This document shows, one piece after another, positions 1 through 6,107 of a DNA stretch of 6,709 bases. This DNA is from an uncultured Mycoplasmatota bacterium. Lineage in GTDB: Bacteria > Bacillota_I > Bacilli_A > RF39 > UBA660. How positions within the stretch are numbered: the stretch's first letter is position 1; each line of letters begins with the position of its first letter. The notes beneath the pieces are model-generated. The model saw only the letters and a program-made list of their open reading frames with translations, did no database searches and was not told where the DNA came from. The position numbers were made by a program, and so were the translations under genes. The stretch lies in contig CAOKLK010000037.1 of NCBI GenBank assembly GCA_948469295.1, forward strand, positions 1-6,709, in the 5' to 3' direction.

Positions 1-1
1 A

Positions 2-322
2 TATAAAGAAAATGAATTAATAATAAATGAAAAAAACATCAAATATCAAAAAGAGAATGAAATAATTTCATTTCAATTAGAAAATATAGAACATCATCTA
101 GATTTAAAACAAAAAATATTAGAAAGATTCAATGATGAATTTTATTTAAAAATTGATTTTGATAAAGAAAAATGTATGTATGAATTAAAAACACATCATA
201 TTATATTAGATATTATAGTAGATGATTCATTTTATGAACAAAAAGAAAATAGAATTGAAATTGCTTATGTATTAGAAACTGATGATCAAAAAAATAAAAT
301 TTTTATAGAATTTTTAAAATAA
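2..322 (+). CDS. C-terminal part of a DUF1934/YwiB-like protein (partial)
   Basis: An open frame enters from the left edge and runs 106 codons to TAA, so the true start is outside the window. The product is rich in alternating hydrophobic and charged residues, suggesting beta strands, with no transmembrane segment or signal. The tail, with YELKTHH, then a short ILDIIV strand, then NRIEIAYVL and IFIEFL, resembles the end of the DUF1934 family (B. subtilis YwiB, about 140 residues, predicted calycin-like beta barrel of unknown function), where a 'GxLxLxTxT' strand is followed by 'xIxIxYxL'. If so, some 25-35 residues are missing. In Bacilli this family is often found near argS and rpoE, and here rpoE follows, which supports the call. 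The resemblance is by pattern only, so a different small beta-rich protein remains possible. The usual Bacilli codon bias argues that the frame is genuinely coding. Confidence 0.55.
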   Translation, partial: YKENELIINEKNIKYQKENEIISFQLENIEHHLDLKQKILERFNDEFYLKIDFDKEKCMYELKTHHIILDIIVDDSFYEQKENRIEIAYVLETDDQKNKIFIEFLK

Positions 323-325
323 AGA

Positions 326-354
326 TAGACAACGGCATAGATTTTGCATATAAT
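326..354 (+). promoter_or_regulatory. Sigma-A promoter P1 upstream of rpoE
   Basis: TAGACA at 326-331 (5 of 6 to TTGACA) and a perfect TATAAT at 349-354 are separated by exactly 17 bases. The -35 starts four bases after the stop of the preceding gene. Transcription would start near 361 and give rpoE a leader of roughly 118 bases. The leader contains no convincing open frame with a ribosome site. Confidence 0.6.
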
Positions 355-361
355 GGCGTAG
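334..361 (+). repeat. Direct repeat flanking the P1 -10 box, possible operator
   Basis: GGCATAG at 334-340 recurs as GGCGTAG at 355-361; extended by three bases the two copies agree at 8 of 10 positions (GGCRTAGAWT). They are 21 bases apart, two helical turns, with the P1 -10 box between them. GGC-containing words are scarce in this AT-rich stretch. The arrangement would suit a dimeric or tandem DNA-binding regulator, but this is inference and chance similarity is possible. Confidence 0.25.
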
Positions 362-408
362 AATGAATGGCAAATAAATGAAAAGTTTGAAAAAATAATG
401 AATTTATT

Positions 409-437
409 TCCACATTAGAAAAAAATTATCGTATAAT
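409..437 (+). promoter_or_regulatory. Sigma-A promoter P2 upstream of rpoE
   Basis: A perfect TATAAT lies at 432-437, with TCCACA at 409-414 (4 of 6 to TTGACA) at a 17-base spacing. Transcription would start near 444, leaving a leader of about 36 bases with a strong AGGAGG at 467-472, seven bases before the rpoE ATG. Upstream, AAATAAAT (372-379) and ATTTATTT (402-409) form an 8-base inverted repeat that is all A/T and probably weak. P2 is the better placed of the two promoters for rpoE. Confidence 0.6.
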
Positions 438-479
438 GTTTTCTGGGTTTAGAAAACAACTTTACTAGGAGGATAAAAA

Positions 480-896
480 ATGAAATTAAAAGATATAACA
501 AAAGAAGAATTAGAACTTATGGGTTATGATGATATTGCCTATTTAATATTACAAGAAGAAAAGAAAAAAATGAAAATAAATGATTTATTCAAAAAAGTAT
601 GTGATATTTTAAATTTATCAAATCAAGTATTTGAAAATCAAATTGCCGATTTTTTTGCAATCCTTACAACAGACAAAAGATTTATCATGTTAGAAGATGG
701 ATTTTGGGATTTAAAAGAAAAACATAGTGAAAAAGTCATTATTGATGAAGATGATGAAGATATATTTGTTGAAGAAGTAGATGAAGAATTAGAAAACGAG
801 GAAGAAGAAGAATTTTTTGATGAAGACGAAGAAGATTCCCGCGATGAAGATTTAAAAGATTTAGTAGTAATTGATGAGGAAGAAGACGAACAATAA
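480..896 (+). CDS. rpoE: DNA-directed RNA polymerase delta subunit
   Basis: Delta binds core RNA polymerase in Firmicutes, lowers non-specific DNA and RNA binding, and speeds polymerase recycling; it makes promoters more sensitive to the initiating nucleotide. The 138-residue product has the two expected parts: a HARE-HTH-type domain at about residues 8-80 (MGYDDIAYLIL near the start, then FxxVCDxLxL, IADFFAxLTTDKRF and the closing GFWDL) and a disordered acidic tail. Residues 89-138 contain 33 Asp/Glu in 50 positions and only two basic residues. B. subtilis delta is about 173 residues, so the tail is shorter here, and the lysine-rich stretch that precedes the acidic tail in B. subtilis is absent. 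The start is fixed by AGGAGG at 467-472. It is preceded by two candidate promoters and followed after 33 bases by prfA, so the two may be cotranscribed. Confidence 0.93.
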   Translation: MKLKDITKEELELMGYDDIAYLILQEEKKKMKINDLFKKVCDILNLSNQVFENQIADFFAILTTDKRFIMLEDGFWDLKEKHSEKVIIDEDDEDIFVEEVDEELENEEEEEFFDEDEEDSRDEDLKDLVVIDEEEDEQ

Positions 897-929
897 AATA
901 AAATTTCTATAAAAGAGAGGATACAAAAA

Positions 930-1988
930 ATGGAAAATAGATTAGAAACAATTTTAGAAAAATATGAAATCATTTCAAAACAATTAATGGATCCTGAAAT
1001 TATGGCAAATTTTAATGAAGTAAAAAAACTATCAAAAGAACAAAGCGATTTAAAAGAAATTGTAGAAAAATATGAAGAATATAAAAAAGTCAAAGAAAAT
1101 ATTGAAGGATCAAAAAAATTAATAAATGATCCAGATTTCAAAGAAATGGCTGAATTAGAGCTTGCTGAAAATACTGAAAAATTAGAAAAAATAAAACAAG
1201 AATTAGAAATTCTTTTAATTCCAAAAGATGAAAACGATGGAAAAAATGTCATTATGGAAATTAGAGGAGCCGCTGGAGGTGATGAAGCCAACATCTTTGC
1301 TGGGGATCTTCTTCGAATGTATACATATTATGCAGAAAAAAATGGTTGGAAACTAGAAATAAATAATGAATTACAAGGATCAAGTGGCGGATTTTCTCAG
1401 GTCGAGTGTATGATTAAAGGAGAAAATGTTTATTCCAAATTAAAATATGAAAGCGGTGCACATCGAGTTCAAAGAGTACCAGTCACAGAAACACAAGGCC
1501 GAGTTCATACATCCACCGCAACCGTATTAGTAATGCCAGAAGTAGAAGATGTGGATATAGAAATCAAAGAAAGTGACTTAAAAATAGATGTATATCATAG
1601 TAGCGGAGCAGGTGGACAATCTGTAAATACATCAAATTCCGCAGTAAGAATTACTCACTTACCAACCAATACAGTAGTAACTTGCCAAAATGAAAGAAGT
1701 CAAATGAAAAATAAAGACAAGGCAATGAAAATCTTGAAAATCAAATTATATGATGATATGCAAAGTAAAAAAGATGCAGCAGTAGGTAATGAACGAAAAT
1801 CAAAAATAGGAAGTGGAGATCGTTCTGAAAAAATAAGAACCTACAACTATCCGCAAAATAGAGTAACTGATCATCGAATCAACTTTTCAATAATGTCATT
1901 AGATCGTGTCATGGATGGTGAATTGGAACCTGTGATAGATGCATTAATAACAGAAGATTTAAAAAGAAAGCTAGCAGGAGAAGAATAA
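930..1988 (+). CDS. prfA: Peptide chain release factor 1 (RF1)
   Basis: RF1 recognises UAA and UAG in the ribosomal A site and triggers hydrolysis of peptidyl-tRNA. The 352-residue length is normal. An N-terminal helical coiled region (about 1-100) is followed by the conserved GAAGGDEA motif (113-120). The codon-reading tripeptide is PVT at 184-186 inside [14 protein letters not shown], the RF1 type; RF2 carries SPF there. The catalytic GGQ is at 228-230 within [19 protein letters not shown], and the C-terminal NRVTDHRI motif is intact. The Gln of GGQ is the target of PrmC, encoded by the next gene. AGAGAGG at 914-920 precedes the ATG by nine bases. The last codons also form the left arm of a putative terminator. 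Confidence 0.97.
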   Translation: MENRLETILEKYEIISKQLMDPEIMANFNEVKKLSKEQSDLKEIVEKYEEYKKVKENIEGSKKLINDPDFKEMAELELAENTEKLEKIKQELEILLIPKDENDGKNVIMEIRGAAGGDEANIFAGDLLRMYTYYAEKNGWKLEINNELQGSSGGFSQVECMIKGENVYSKLKYESGAHRVQRVPVTETQGRVHTSTATVLVMPEVEDVDIEIKESDLKIDVYHSSGAGGQSVNTSNSAVRITHLPTNTVVTCQNERSQMKNKDKAMKILKIKLYDDMQSKKDAAVGNERKSKIGSGDRSEKIRTYNYPQNRVTDHRINFSIMSLDRVMDGELEPVIDALITEDLKRKLAGEE

Positions 1989-2005
1989 CGAAAGCTTTCT
2001 TTTTT
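1961..2005 (+). terminator. Candidate intrinsic terminator overlapping the end of prfA
   Basis: The run AAAAAGAAAGCT at 1961-1972, inside the last prfA codons, is perfectly complementary to AGCTTTCTTTTT at 1993-2004, giving a 12-bp stem around a 20-base loop that contains the stop codon. The T run 2000-2005 serves both as stem and as tract. The outer pairs are all A-T, so the strong core is only about eight pairs and termination may be partial. A promoter directly downstream is consistent with a unit boundary here. Confidence 0.5.
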
Positions 2006-2009
2006 CATG

Positions 2010-2018
2010 TGATATAAT
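2010..2018 (+). promoter_or_regulatory. Extended -10 promoter for the prmC operon
   Basis: TGATATAAT at 2010-2018 is a perfect TGn-TATAAT extended -10 element. No good -35 is visible around 1990-1996, where the terminator stem lies, which is acceptable for an extended -10 promoter. Transcription would begin near 2025, only about 16 bases before the ATG at 2041. The ribosome site AAAGG at 2027-2031 would then sit at the very 5' end of the mRNA. Confidence 0.5.
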
Positions 2019-2040
2019 AATCAAAAAAAGGCGTGAGAAT

Positions 2041-3354
2041 ATGAGTGAAATTTATAAAAACATCATAATTATTGGAAGAAGTAGATGTGGAAAAAATACC
2101 TTAGCAACAAAAATAGCCGAAGTGTTACCTTATCATATGATTCATGTAGATTCACTTAGAGACACTTTTTTTAAAATTTTTCCAAAATTAGAAATTGGAG
2201 TAGATACAGCTATCATAAATAAAAAATTTCAAAAATTCTTAACTTCATATTTAAAAAAAATGAAAACACAATCTCATGGAGAATTCGGATATATATTAGA
2301 AGGCTTAGAATTATCTTTTGAAAATGTATTAAAAAATTTTAAAAATGAAAAAAATTTAATTTATGGGTTAGGAATAGAAAATATCACCGTCGAAAAATAT
2401 TTAGAACAAATGAAAGACAATGATACAATTTATGATTGGACTTACAATTTATCAGATAATGACCTAAAAAAACATATTAGATCAGAATTAAAACATAGCA
2501 AAGAGATAAAAAATTTTTGTTTAGAACATAAGATTCCTTTTTATAATACTGCCCAAAATCGAGAAAAAGTACTAAATGAAATAATAGATCATATAAAAGA
2601 AAATTATAAATACTTTCCAACAAAACCGAAAAATATTACAGATGTCGATTGGAAACTATTGATAGAAAAATATCAAAGTCAGATGGAAGAAGTATTAAAT
2701 AGGTTAGAAAAAAATTATCCTGTTCAATATTTAATAGGAAATGTTGATTTTTATGATTGTTTTATTAAAGTGAACGAAAATGTTTTAATTCCTCGCTTTG
2801 AAACCGAATTATTTGTTGAAAAAATTCTCAAAAAAATGGAAGAAAATAAAATAATAAAACCAAATATTATCGATTTAGGAACAGGCAGTGGATGCATAGC
2901 AATAGCAATTAAAAAAAATTTTGATTGCTTGATGAACGCGTTAGATATAAATGAGAAAGCTTTAGAACTCGCAAAAGAAAATGCATATAAAAATCACACA
3001 GAAATAAATTTCATGAAAAAAAATATGATAAAAGAACCAATGGATAACTATGATGTAGTAATTAGTAATCCTCCTTATGTAAGTAGCAATGAATCAGTTG
3101 GAAAAGAAACAAAGTATGAACCACAAAATGCAATTTTTGCGGAAGATAATGGATTATTCTTTTATAAAAATATTATAAAAAATATAAAAGTAAGCAAAAA
3201 GAAACCAAAATTGATTGCGTTTGAAATAGGAATGAACCAAGGAGAATCAATAAAAAAATTAGTAGAAGAAAATATTACTATGTATCAAGTACAAATTGAA
3301 AAAGATTACCAAAATAGAGATCGATATATATTTTTAAAAAAAATAGGAGATTAA
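2041..3354 (+). CDS. prmC: Fusion of a P-loop kinase-like domain with release factor glutamine methyltransferase PrmC
   Basis: The product is 437 residues, against about 280 for ordinary PrmC. Residues 5-187 form a P-loop domain of the adenylate/shikimate kinase type: hydrophobic strand, Walker A GRSRCGKNT (12-20), a conserved-looking D37/R40 region, ILEGLEL (85-91) resembling a kinase Walker B strand, a charged lid-like region (115-150), and a final helix after IPFYNT. Residues 194-434 are PrmC: YPVQYLIG (226-233), LIPRFETEL (249-257), the SAM-binding DLGTGSGCIAIA (278-289), catalytic NPPY (343-346) and YEP (359-361). PrmC N5-methylates the GGQ glutamine of RF1 and RF2. Its N-terminal helical domain is shorter than usual, about 37 residues before YPVQYLIG. 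The frame is open throughout and no internal ATG with a ribosome site would start PrmC alone. The kinase substrate is unknown. Confidence 0.9.
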   Translation: MSEIYKNIIIIGRSRCGKNTLATKIAEVLPYHMIHVDSLRDTFFKIFPKLEIGVDTAIINKKFQKFLTSYLKKMKTQSHGEFGYILEGLELSFENVLKNFKNEKNLIYGLGIENITVEKYLEQMKDNDTIYDWTYNLSDNDLKKHIRSELKHSKEIKNFCLEHKIPFYNTAQNREKVLNEIIDHIKENYKYFPTKPKNITDVDWKLLIEKYQSQMEEVLNRLEKNYPVQYLIGNVDFYDCFIKVNENVLIPRFETELFVEKILKKMEENKIIKPNIIDLGTGSGCIAIAIKKNFDCLMNALDINEKALELAKENAYKNHTEINFMKKNMIKEPMDNYDVVISNPPYVSSNESVGKETKYEPQNAIFAEDNGLFFYKNIIKNIKVSKKKPKLIAFEIGMNQGESIKKLVEENITMYQVQIEKDYQNRDRYIFLKKIGD

Positions 3355-3355
3355 C

Positions 3356-4975
3356 ATGAATATAACGAATTTAGTGTTTGCATACAATAATGAAATAATC
3401 TATAATGATGTAAGTTTTGAATTAAAACAAAAAGATCATATTGGAATTATTGGCAAAAATGGTGCTGGAAAAAGTACCCTATTTAAATTAATATTAAAAG
3501 AATTAGAACCAGATTATGGATCGATAAAAATCACTTCAAACTATCGAATTTCTTATCTTCCACAAGTTATTACCGATGAAATTCCTAATAATGATACTAC
3601 TGTATGGGATTATTTATTAACAGCAAGACCAATAAAAAAATTAGAAAGCGAAATGAGTAATTTGTACTTAAAATTATCAGAAGATAGTACGAATAAAAAA
3701 ATAGAAAAACGTCTAGAATACATCCAATCTCAATTAGATTACTGGGATTATTATGAAGCGGATAGCATTCTGTTAAGAATTATCAATATGTTAAAAATAT
3801 CGAGTGAATTATTAGATTTACCTTTAAAAAAATGTTCTGGTGGACAAAAATCAAAAATAGCTTTTGCAAAATTACTTTATAGTAAACCAGAAATTATTCT
3901 GTTAGATGAACCGACCAATCACTTAGATTTAGAAACAAAACAAGAAATAATTAATTATTTAAAAGATTATCCAGGCATGATTTTAGTTATCTCTCATGAC
4001 ATAGATTTTTTAAATCAAGTAACCAATAAAACATTATGGATTGATAAATTAACAAAACAAATAGAATTAATCAACGGAAATTATGAAAAATACCGAAAAA
4101 TCAAAGAATCCAAAACAGAGGCTTTAGAAAATGCTTATAAAAACCAAGAAAGAGAAATAAAAAAATTACAAGATATTGTAAACCTATATAGTAATTCTTC
4201 TGGAAAACGAAAAAGAATGGCCGAATCACGTGAAAAATCCTTAAATAAATTATTAGAAAATAAAATAGAATTAAGACCTGTAGAAAAAAGTATAAAAATC
4301 AAAATGAAAATAGATGATTTAGGAAGTACTATTCCTCTAAAAGTCGAAAATTTGTCATTTCAATATCTTCCCCAAAAAACATTATACGAAAATTTAAATT
4401 TTGAAATTTACCGAGGAGAAAGATTTTTAATCGTTGGAGAAAATGGAGTAGGGAAATCAACATTATTAAAATTAATCCATCAAGAGCTAAATCCAACAGA
4501 AGGAAAAATAAAAATAGCTGAAAAAACCAAAATATCTTATTATGCCCAAGAGCATGAAACTTTAAATTTTTCAAAAACAATTTTAGAAAATATGGAAGAT
4601 ACCAAAGAAAATAATGCGATAATTCGAGCACAATTAGGTAATTTTCTATTCCAAAATAACGAAGTTAATAAAAAAGTTTCGGTCCTTTCTCCTGGGGAAA
4701 GAAGTCGTTTGGCTTTAGCAAAACTTACACTAAGCAAAGCAAATTTATTATTATTGGATGAACCAACCAATCATTTAGATCCAGAAACCCAAGTTTTAAT
4801 TGCAAATTTTTTTAAAACATATAAAGGAACCATATTATTAGTAAGTCATAATCCCCATTTTGTAGATAAACTAGGAATTGAACGAATCCTTCTTTTACCA
4901 TCTGGAAAAATTATGTATTATGATAAAAAAATTGTCGAGTTTTATGAAAATCAAAATAAAGTGAATAAAAAATAA
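3356..4975 (+). CDS. ABC-F family ATPase, ribosome-associated
   Basis: The 539-residue protein has two ABC ATPase domains and no membrane segments, the ABC-F design; such proteins bind the ribosomal E site and act in translation or in antibiotic protection. Domain 1: Walker A GKNGAGKS (33-40), signature SGGQK (161-165), Walker B ILLDEPTNHLD (181-191), H-switch H214. Domain 2: Walker A GENGVGKS (361-368), signature SPGER (445-449, Pro in place of the common Gly), Walker B LLLDEPTNHLD (465-475), H498. Both catalytic glutamates follow the Walker B aspartates. The charged linker at about 243-315 is the segment that contacts P-site tRNA in this family. The arm in domain 1 is short and there is no C-terminal extension. 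AGGAGA at 3345-3350 lies inside the end of prmC, whose stop is one base from this ATG, so translation is probably coupled. Housekeeping versus resistance subtype cannot be settled by eye. Confidence 0.93.
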   Translation: MNITNLVFAYNNEIIYNDVSFELKQKDHIGIIGKNGAGKSTLFKLILKELEPDYGSIKITSNYRISYLPQVITDEIPNNDTTVWDYLLTARPIKKLESEMSNLYLKLSEDSTNKKIEKRLEYIQSQLDYWDYYEADSILLRIINMLKISSELLDLPLKKCSGGQKSKIAFAKLLYSKPEIILLDEPTNHLDLETKQEIINYLKDYPGMILVISHDIDFLNQVTNKTLWIDKLTKQIELINGNYEKYRKIKESKTEALENAYKNQEREIKKLQDIVNLYSNSSGKRKRMAESREKSLNKLLENKIELRPVEKSIKIKMKIDDLGSTIPLKVENLSFQYLPQKTLYENLNFEIYRGERFLIVGENGVGKSTLLKLIHQELNPTEGKIKIAEKTKISYYAQEHETLNFSKTILENMEDTKENNAIIRAQLGNFLFQNNEVNKKVSVLSPGERSRLALAKLTLSKANLLLLDEPTNHLDPETQVLIANFFKTYKGTILLVSHNPHFVDKLGIERILLLPSGKIMYYDKKIVEFYENQNKVNKK

Positions 4976-4996
4976 AACCATCACCCATGAATAAAA

Positions 4997-5003
4997 TAGG
5001 TGA
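4997..5003 (+). promoter_or_regulatory. Ribosome binding site that sets the spoIIR start
   Basis: TAGGTGA lies five bases before the ATG at 5008, while the in-frame upstream ATG at 4987 has no purine-rich site. This favours 5008, which also puts the KKLIIILF signal segment right at the N terminus. GGTGA (4999-5003) can pair with TCACC (4981-4985) across a 13-base loop, a weak five-pair stem that could partly mask the site. Confidence 0.6.
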
Positions 5004-5007
5004 AAAA

Positions 5008-5514
5008 ATGAAAAAGTTAATAATTATATTATTTATAATAACAGTTTGTTATGCCATAACAAATAATAATACCGAAATTTTAATTCCCGATGAATCAATC
5101 AGATTTCGAGTAATAGCAAATAGTAATTCAGAAGAAGATCAAAATTTAAAAATAGAAATAAAAAATGCTGTAGAAAAAGAAATGAATCGTCTAATGACAG
5201 AAGCAAAAACAATAGAAGAAGCAAGAAATTTAATAAAAAATGATTTAGATAAAATCCATAATATTGTCAAAAACTACAATGTATCCTATCAAATGAACTT
5301 TGGAGAAAACTACTTTCCAGAAAAAATATATAAAGGAGTTACTTATAAAGAAGGAAATTATGAATCCTTAGTAATCACACTAGGAAATGGAACTGGGAAA
5401 AATTGGTGGTGTGTAATGTTCCCTCCACTATGTCTGTTAGAAGCAGAAGAAACAAATCTGGATGATGTAAAATATGAATCTTATGTAAAAAAAATATTAG
5501 AAAAGTATTTGTAA
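5008..5514 (+). CDS. spoIIR: Stage II sporulation protein R
   Basis: SpoIIR is made in the forespore, exported to the intermembrane space, and signals the mother-cell protease SpoIIGA to cleave pro-sigma-E. The 168-residue product starts with a signal or anchor segment (residues 2-17: two lysines, then a hydrophobic run). It is followed by the family hallmark IRFRVIANSNSEEDQNLK (31-48) and, near the end, by GNYESLVITLG with NWWCVMFPPLC (132-142), the most distinctive SpoIIR motif. No lipobox is seen at C14. It lies 32 bases after the ABC-F stop, so readthrough from the prmC promoter is likely. In B. subtilis spoIIR is under sigma-F, but I found no convincing sigma-F promoter here. Its presence suggests the organism sporulates or descends recently from a sporulating lineage. 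Confidence 0.93.
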   Translation: MKKLIIILFIITVCYAITNNNTEILIPDESIRFRVIANSNSEEDQNLKIEIKNAVEKEMNRLMTEAKTIEEARNLIKNDLDKIHNIVKNYNVSYQMNFGENYFPEKIYKGVTYKEGNYESLVITLGNGTGKNWWCVMFPPLCLLEAEETNLDDVKYESYVKKILEKYL

Positions 5515-5539
5515 TGAAATATCGCCTCCTCCATATAAT
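5509..5539 (+). promoter_or_regulatory. Possible internal promoter for mntP
   Basis: A perfect TATAAT at 5534-5539 sits in the loop of the mntP hairpin. The best -35 is TTGTAA at 5509-5514 (4 of 6), at a long 19-base spacing, and there is no TGn extension. A start near 5546 would give an mRNA that begins at the AGGAGG and lacks its pairing partner. The weak -35 keeps confidence low; TATAAT is easily found by chance in DNA this AT-rich. Confidence 0.3.
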
Positions 5540-5550
5540 GTGATAGGAGG
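5525..5550 (+). promoter_or_regulatory. Hairpin that sequesters the mntP Shine-Dalgarno
   Basis: CCTCCT at 5525-5530 is the exact reverse complement of AGGAGG at 5545-5550, with a 14-base loop. AGGAGG is the ribosome site of mntP, seven bases before its ATG. In a transcript that reads through from spoIIR, the stem would compete with ribosome binding. Because TTTTCTT follows at once, the same element could also act as a weak intrinsic terminator for the upstream unit. Which role dominates cannot be seen from sequence. Confidence 0.5.
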
Positions 5551-5557
5551 TTTTCTT

Positions 5558-6094
5558 ATGATAGAAATAGTAAGTATTTTCATAATTGCAGTAGCTTTAA
5601 GCATGGATACCTTTTCTCTTTCCTTAGGACTTGGAACGATGAATCTAACTATAAAACAAAGTATTACATTATCTATGATTGTAGGAATCATGCATTTTTT
5701 AATGCCATTAATAGGAATTATCATTGGAACAAATTTAGTAAAAACATTCCAAATTAACAGTAACTTATTATTAGGAATCATCTTATTATTTATTGCTGGC
5801 CAAATGTTATATGAATTATTTTTAAAAGAAGAAGAAACAGTCAATCTAAATATCTTTGGAATGTTTTTATTTGCAATTGGAGTATCCATTGATGCCTTTT
5901 CAACAGGACTAGGATTAAATGCAATCACTTCAAATATTTTTCTATCATTACTAATTTTCTCTATCATAAGTTTTCTTTTTACTGGATTAGGATTATTAAT
6001 TGGAAAATATGCAAGTAAACTACTAGGAACCTATGCAAGCATCTTGGGAGCTATTTTATTAATTAGCATAGGTATTTTACATCTCTGTAAATAA
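5558..6094 (+). CDS. mntP: Manganese efflux pump MntP (DUF204 family)
   Basis: MntP is a small inner-membrane exporter that removes excess Mn2+. The 178-residue product is almost wholly hydrophobic with about six membrane segments in two related halves. Each half carries the family signature with a membrane aspartate: ALSMDTFSLSLGLG (D17) and GVSIDAFSTGLGL (D112), like the corresponding repeats in B. subtilis YwlD. The ending LGTYASILGAILLISIGI also matches the YwlD C terminus. The start at ATG 5558 is chosen because a strong AGGAGG lies seven bases upstream; the in-frame GTG at 5540 would put that ribosome site inside the gene. There is no room for a yybP-ykoY manganese riboswitch in the 43-base gap after spoIIR. 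The related sporulation protein YtaF belongs to the same superfamily and is a less likely alternative. Confidence 0.88.
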   Translation: MIEIVSIFIIAVALSMDTFSLSLGLGTMNLTIKQSITLSMIVGIMHFLMPLIGIIIGTNLVKTFQINSNLLLGIILLFIAGQMLYELFLKEEETVNLNIFGMFLFAIGVSIDAFSTGLGLNAITSNIFLSLLIFSIISFLFTGLGLLIGKYASKLLGTYASILGAILLISIGILHLCK

Positions 6095-6107
6095 AAGGAG
6101 AAGAATC

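Noticed and set aside
355..480. Possible regulatory RNA or leader peptide in the long P1 leader of rpoE
   Set aside because: The only ATG frames are four or five codons long without ribosome sites, and the only dyad is an 8-base A/T-only pair; nothing resembles a known riboswitch or T-box.
638..1294. A 218-codon open frame on the minus strand, very rich in Ser, Phe and Ile
   Set aside because: It is antisense to the acidic GAA/GAT tail of rpoE and the start of prfA; the reverse complement of such codons reads as Ser/Phe/Ile. It has no family resemblance, and both + strand genes are certain.
2683..3354. A separate PrmC gene starting at an internal ATG of the fusion
   Set aside because: The in-frame ATG near the PrmC boundary has no upstream ribosome site, and the frame is continuous with typical codon use across the junction.
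4329..4770. Two overlapping minus-strand open frames within the ABC-F gene
   Set aside because: They lie entirely opposite the second ABC domain, whose motifs fix the + frame, and show low-complexity hydrophobic composition with no recognisable motif.
4962..4993. TGAATA and CATGAATA 18 bases apart upstream of spoIIR, resembling a forespore sigma-F/G promoter
   Set aside because: The -10 half matches poorly, and a start near 5000 would fall inside the ribosome site of spoIIR, so the placement does not work.
5515..5557. Manganese riboswitch (yybP-ykoY) for mntP
   Set aside because: The gap from spoIIR to mntP is only 43 bases, too short for that aptamer, and none of its conserved loop sequence is visible.
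5497..5967. A 156-codon minus-strand open frame opposite mntP
   Set aside because: It mirrors the conserved MntP repeats; the + strand has the ribosome site, the signature aspartates and the family length.
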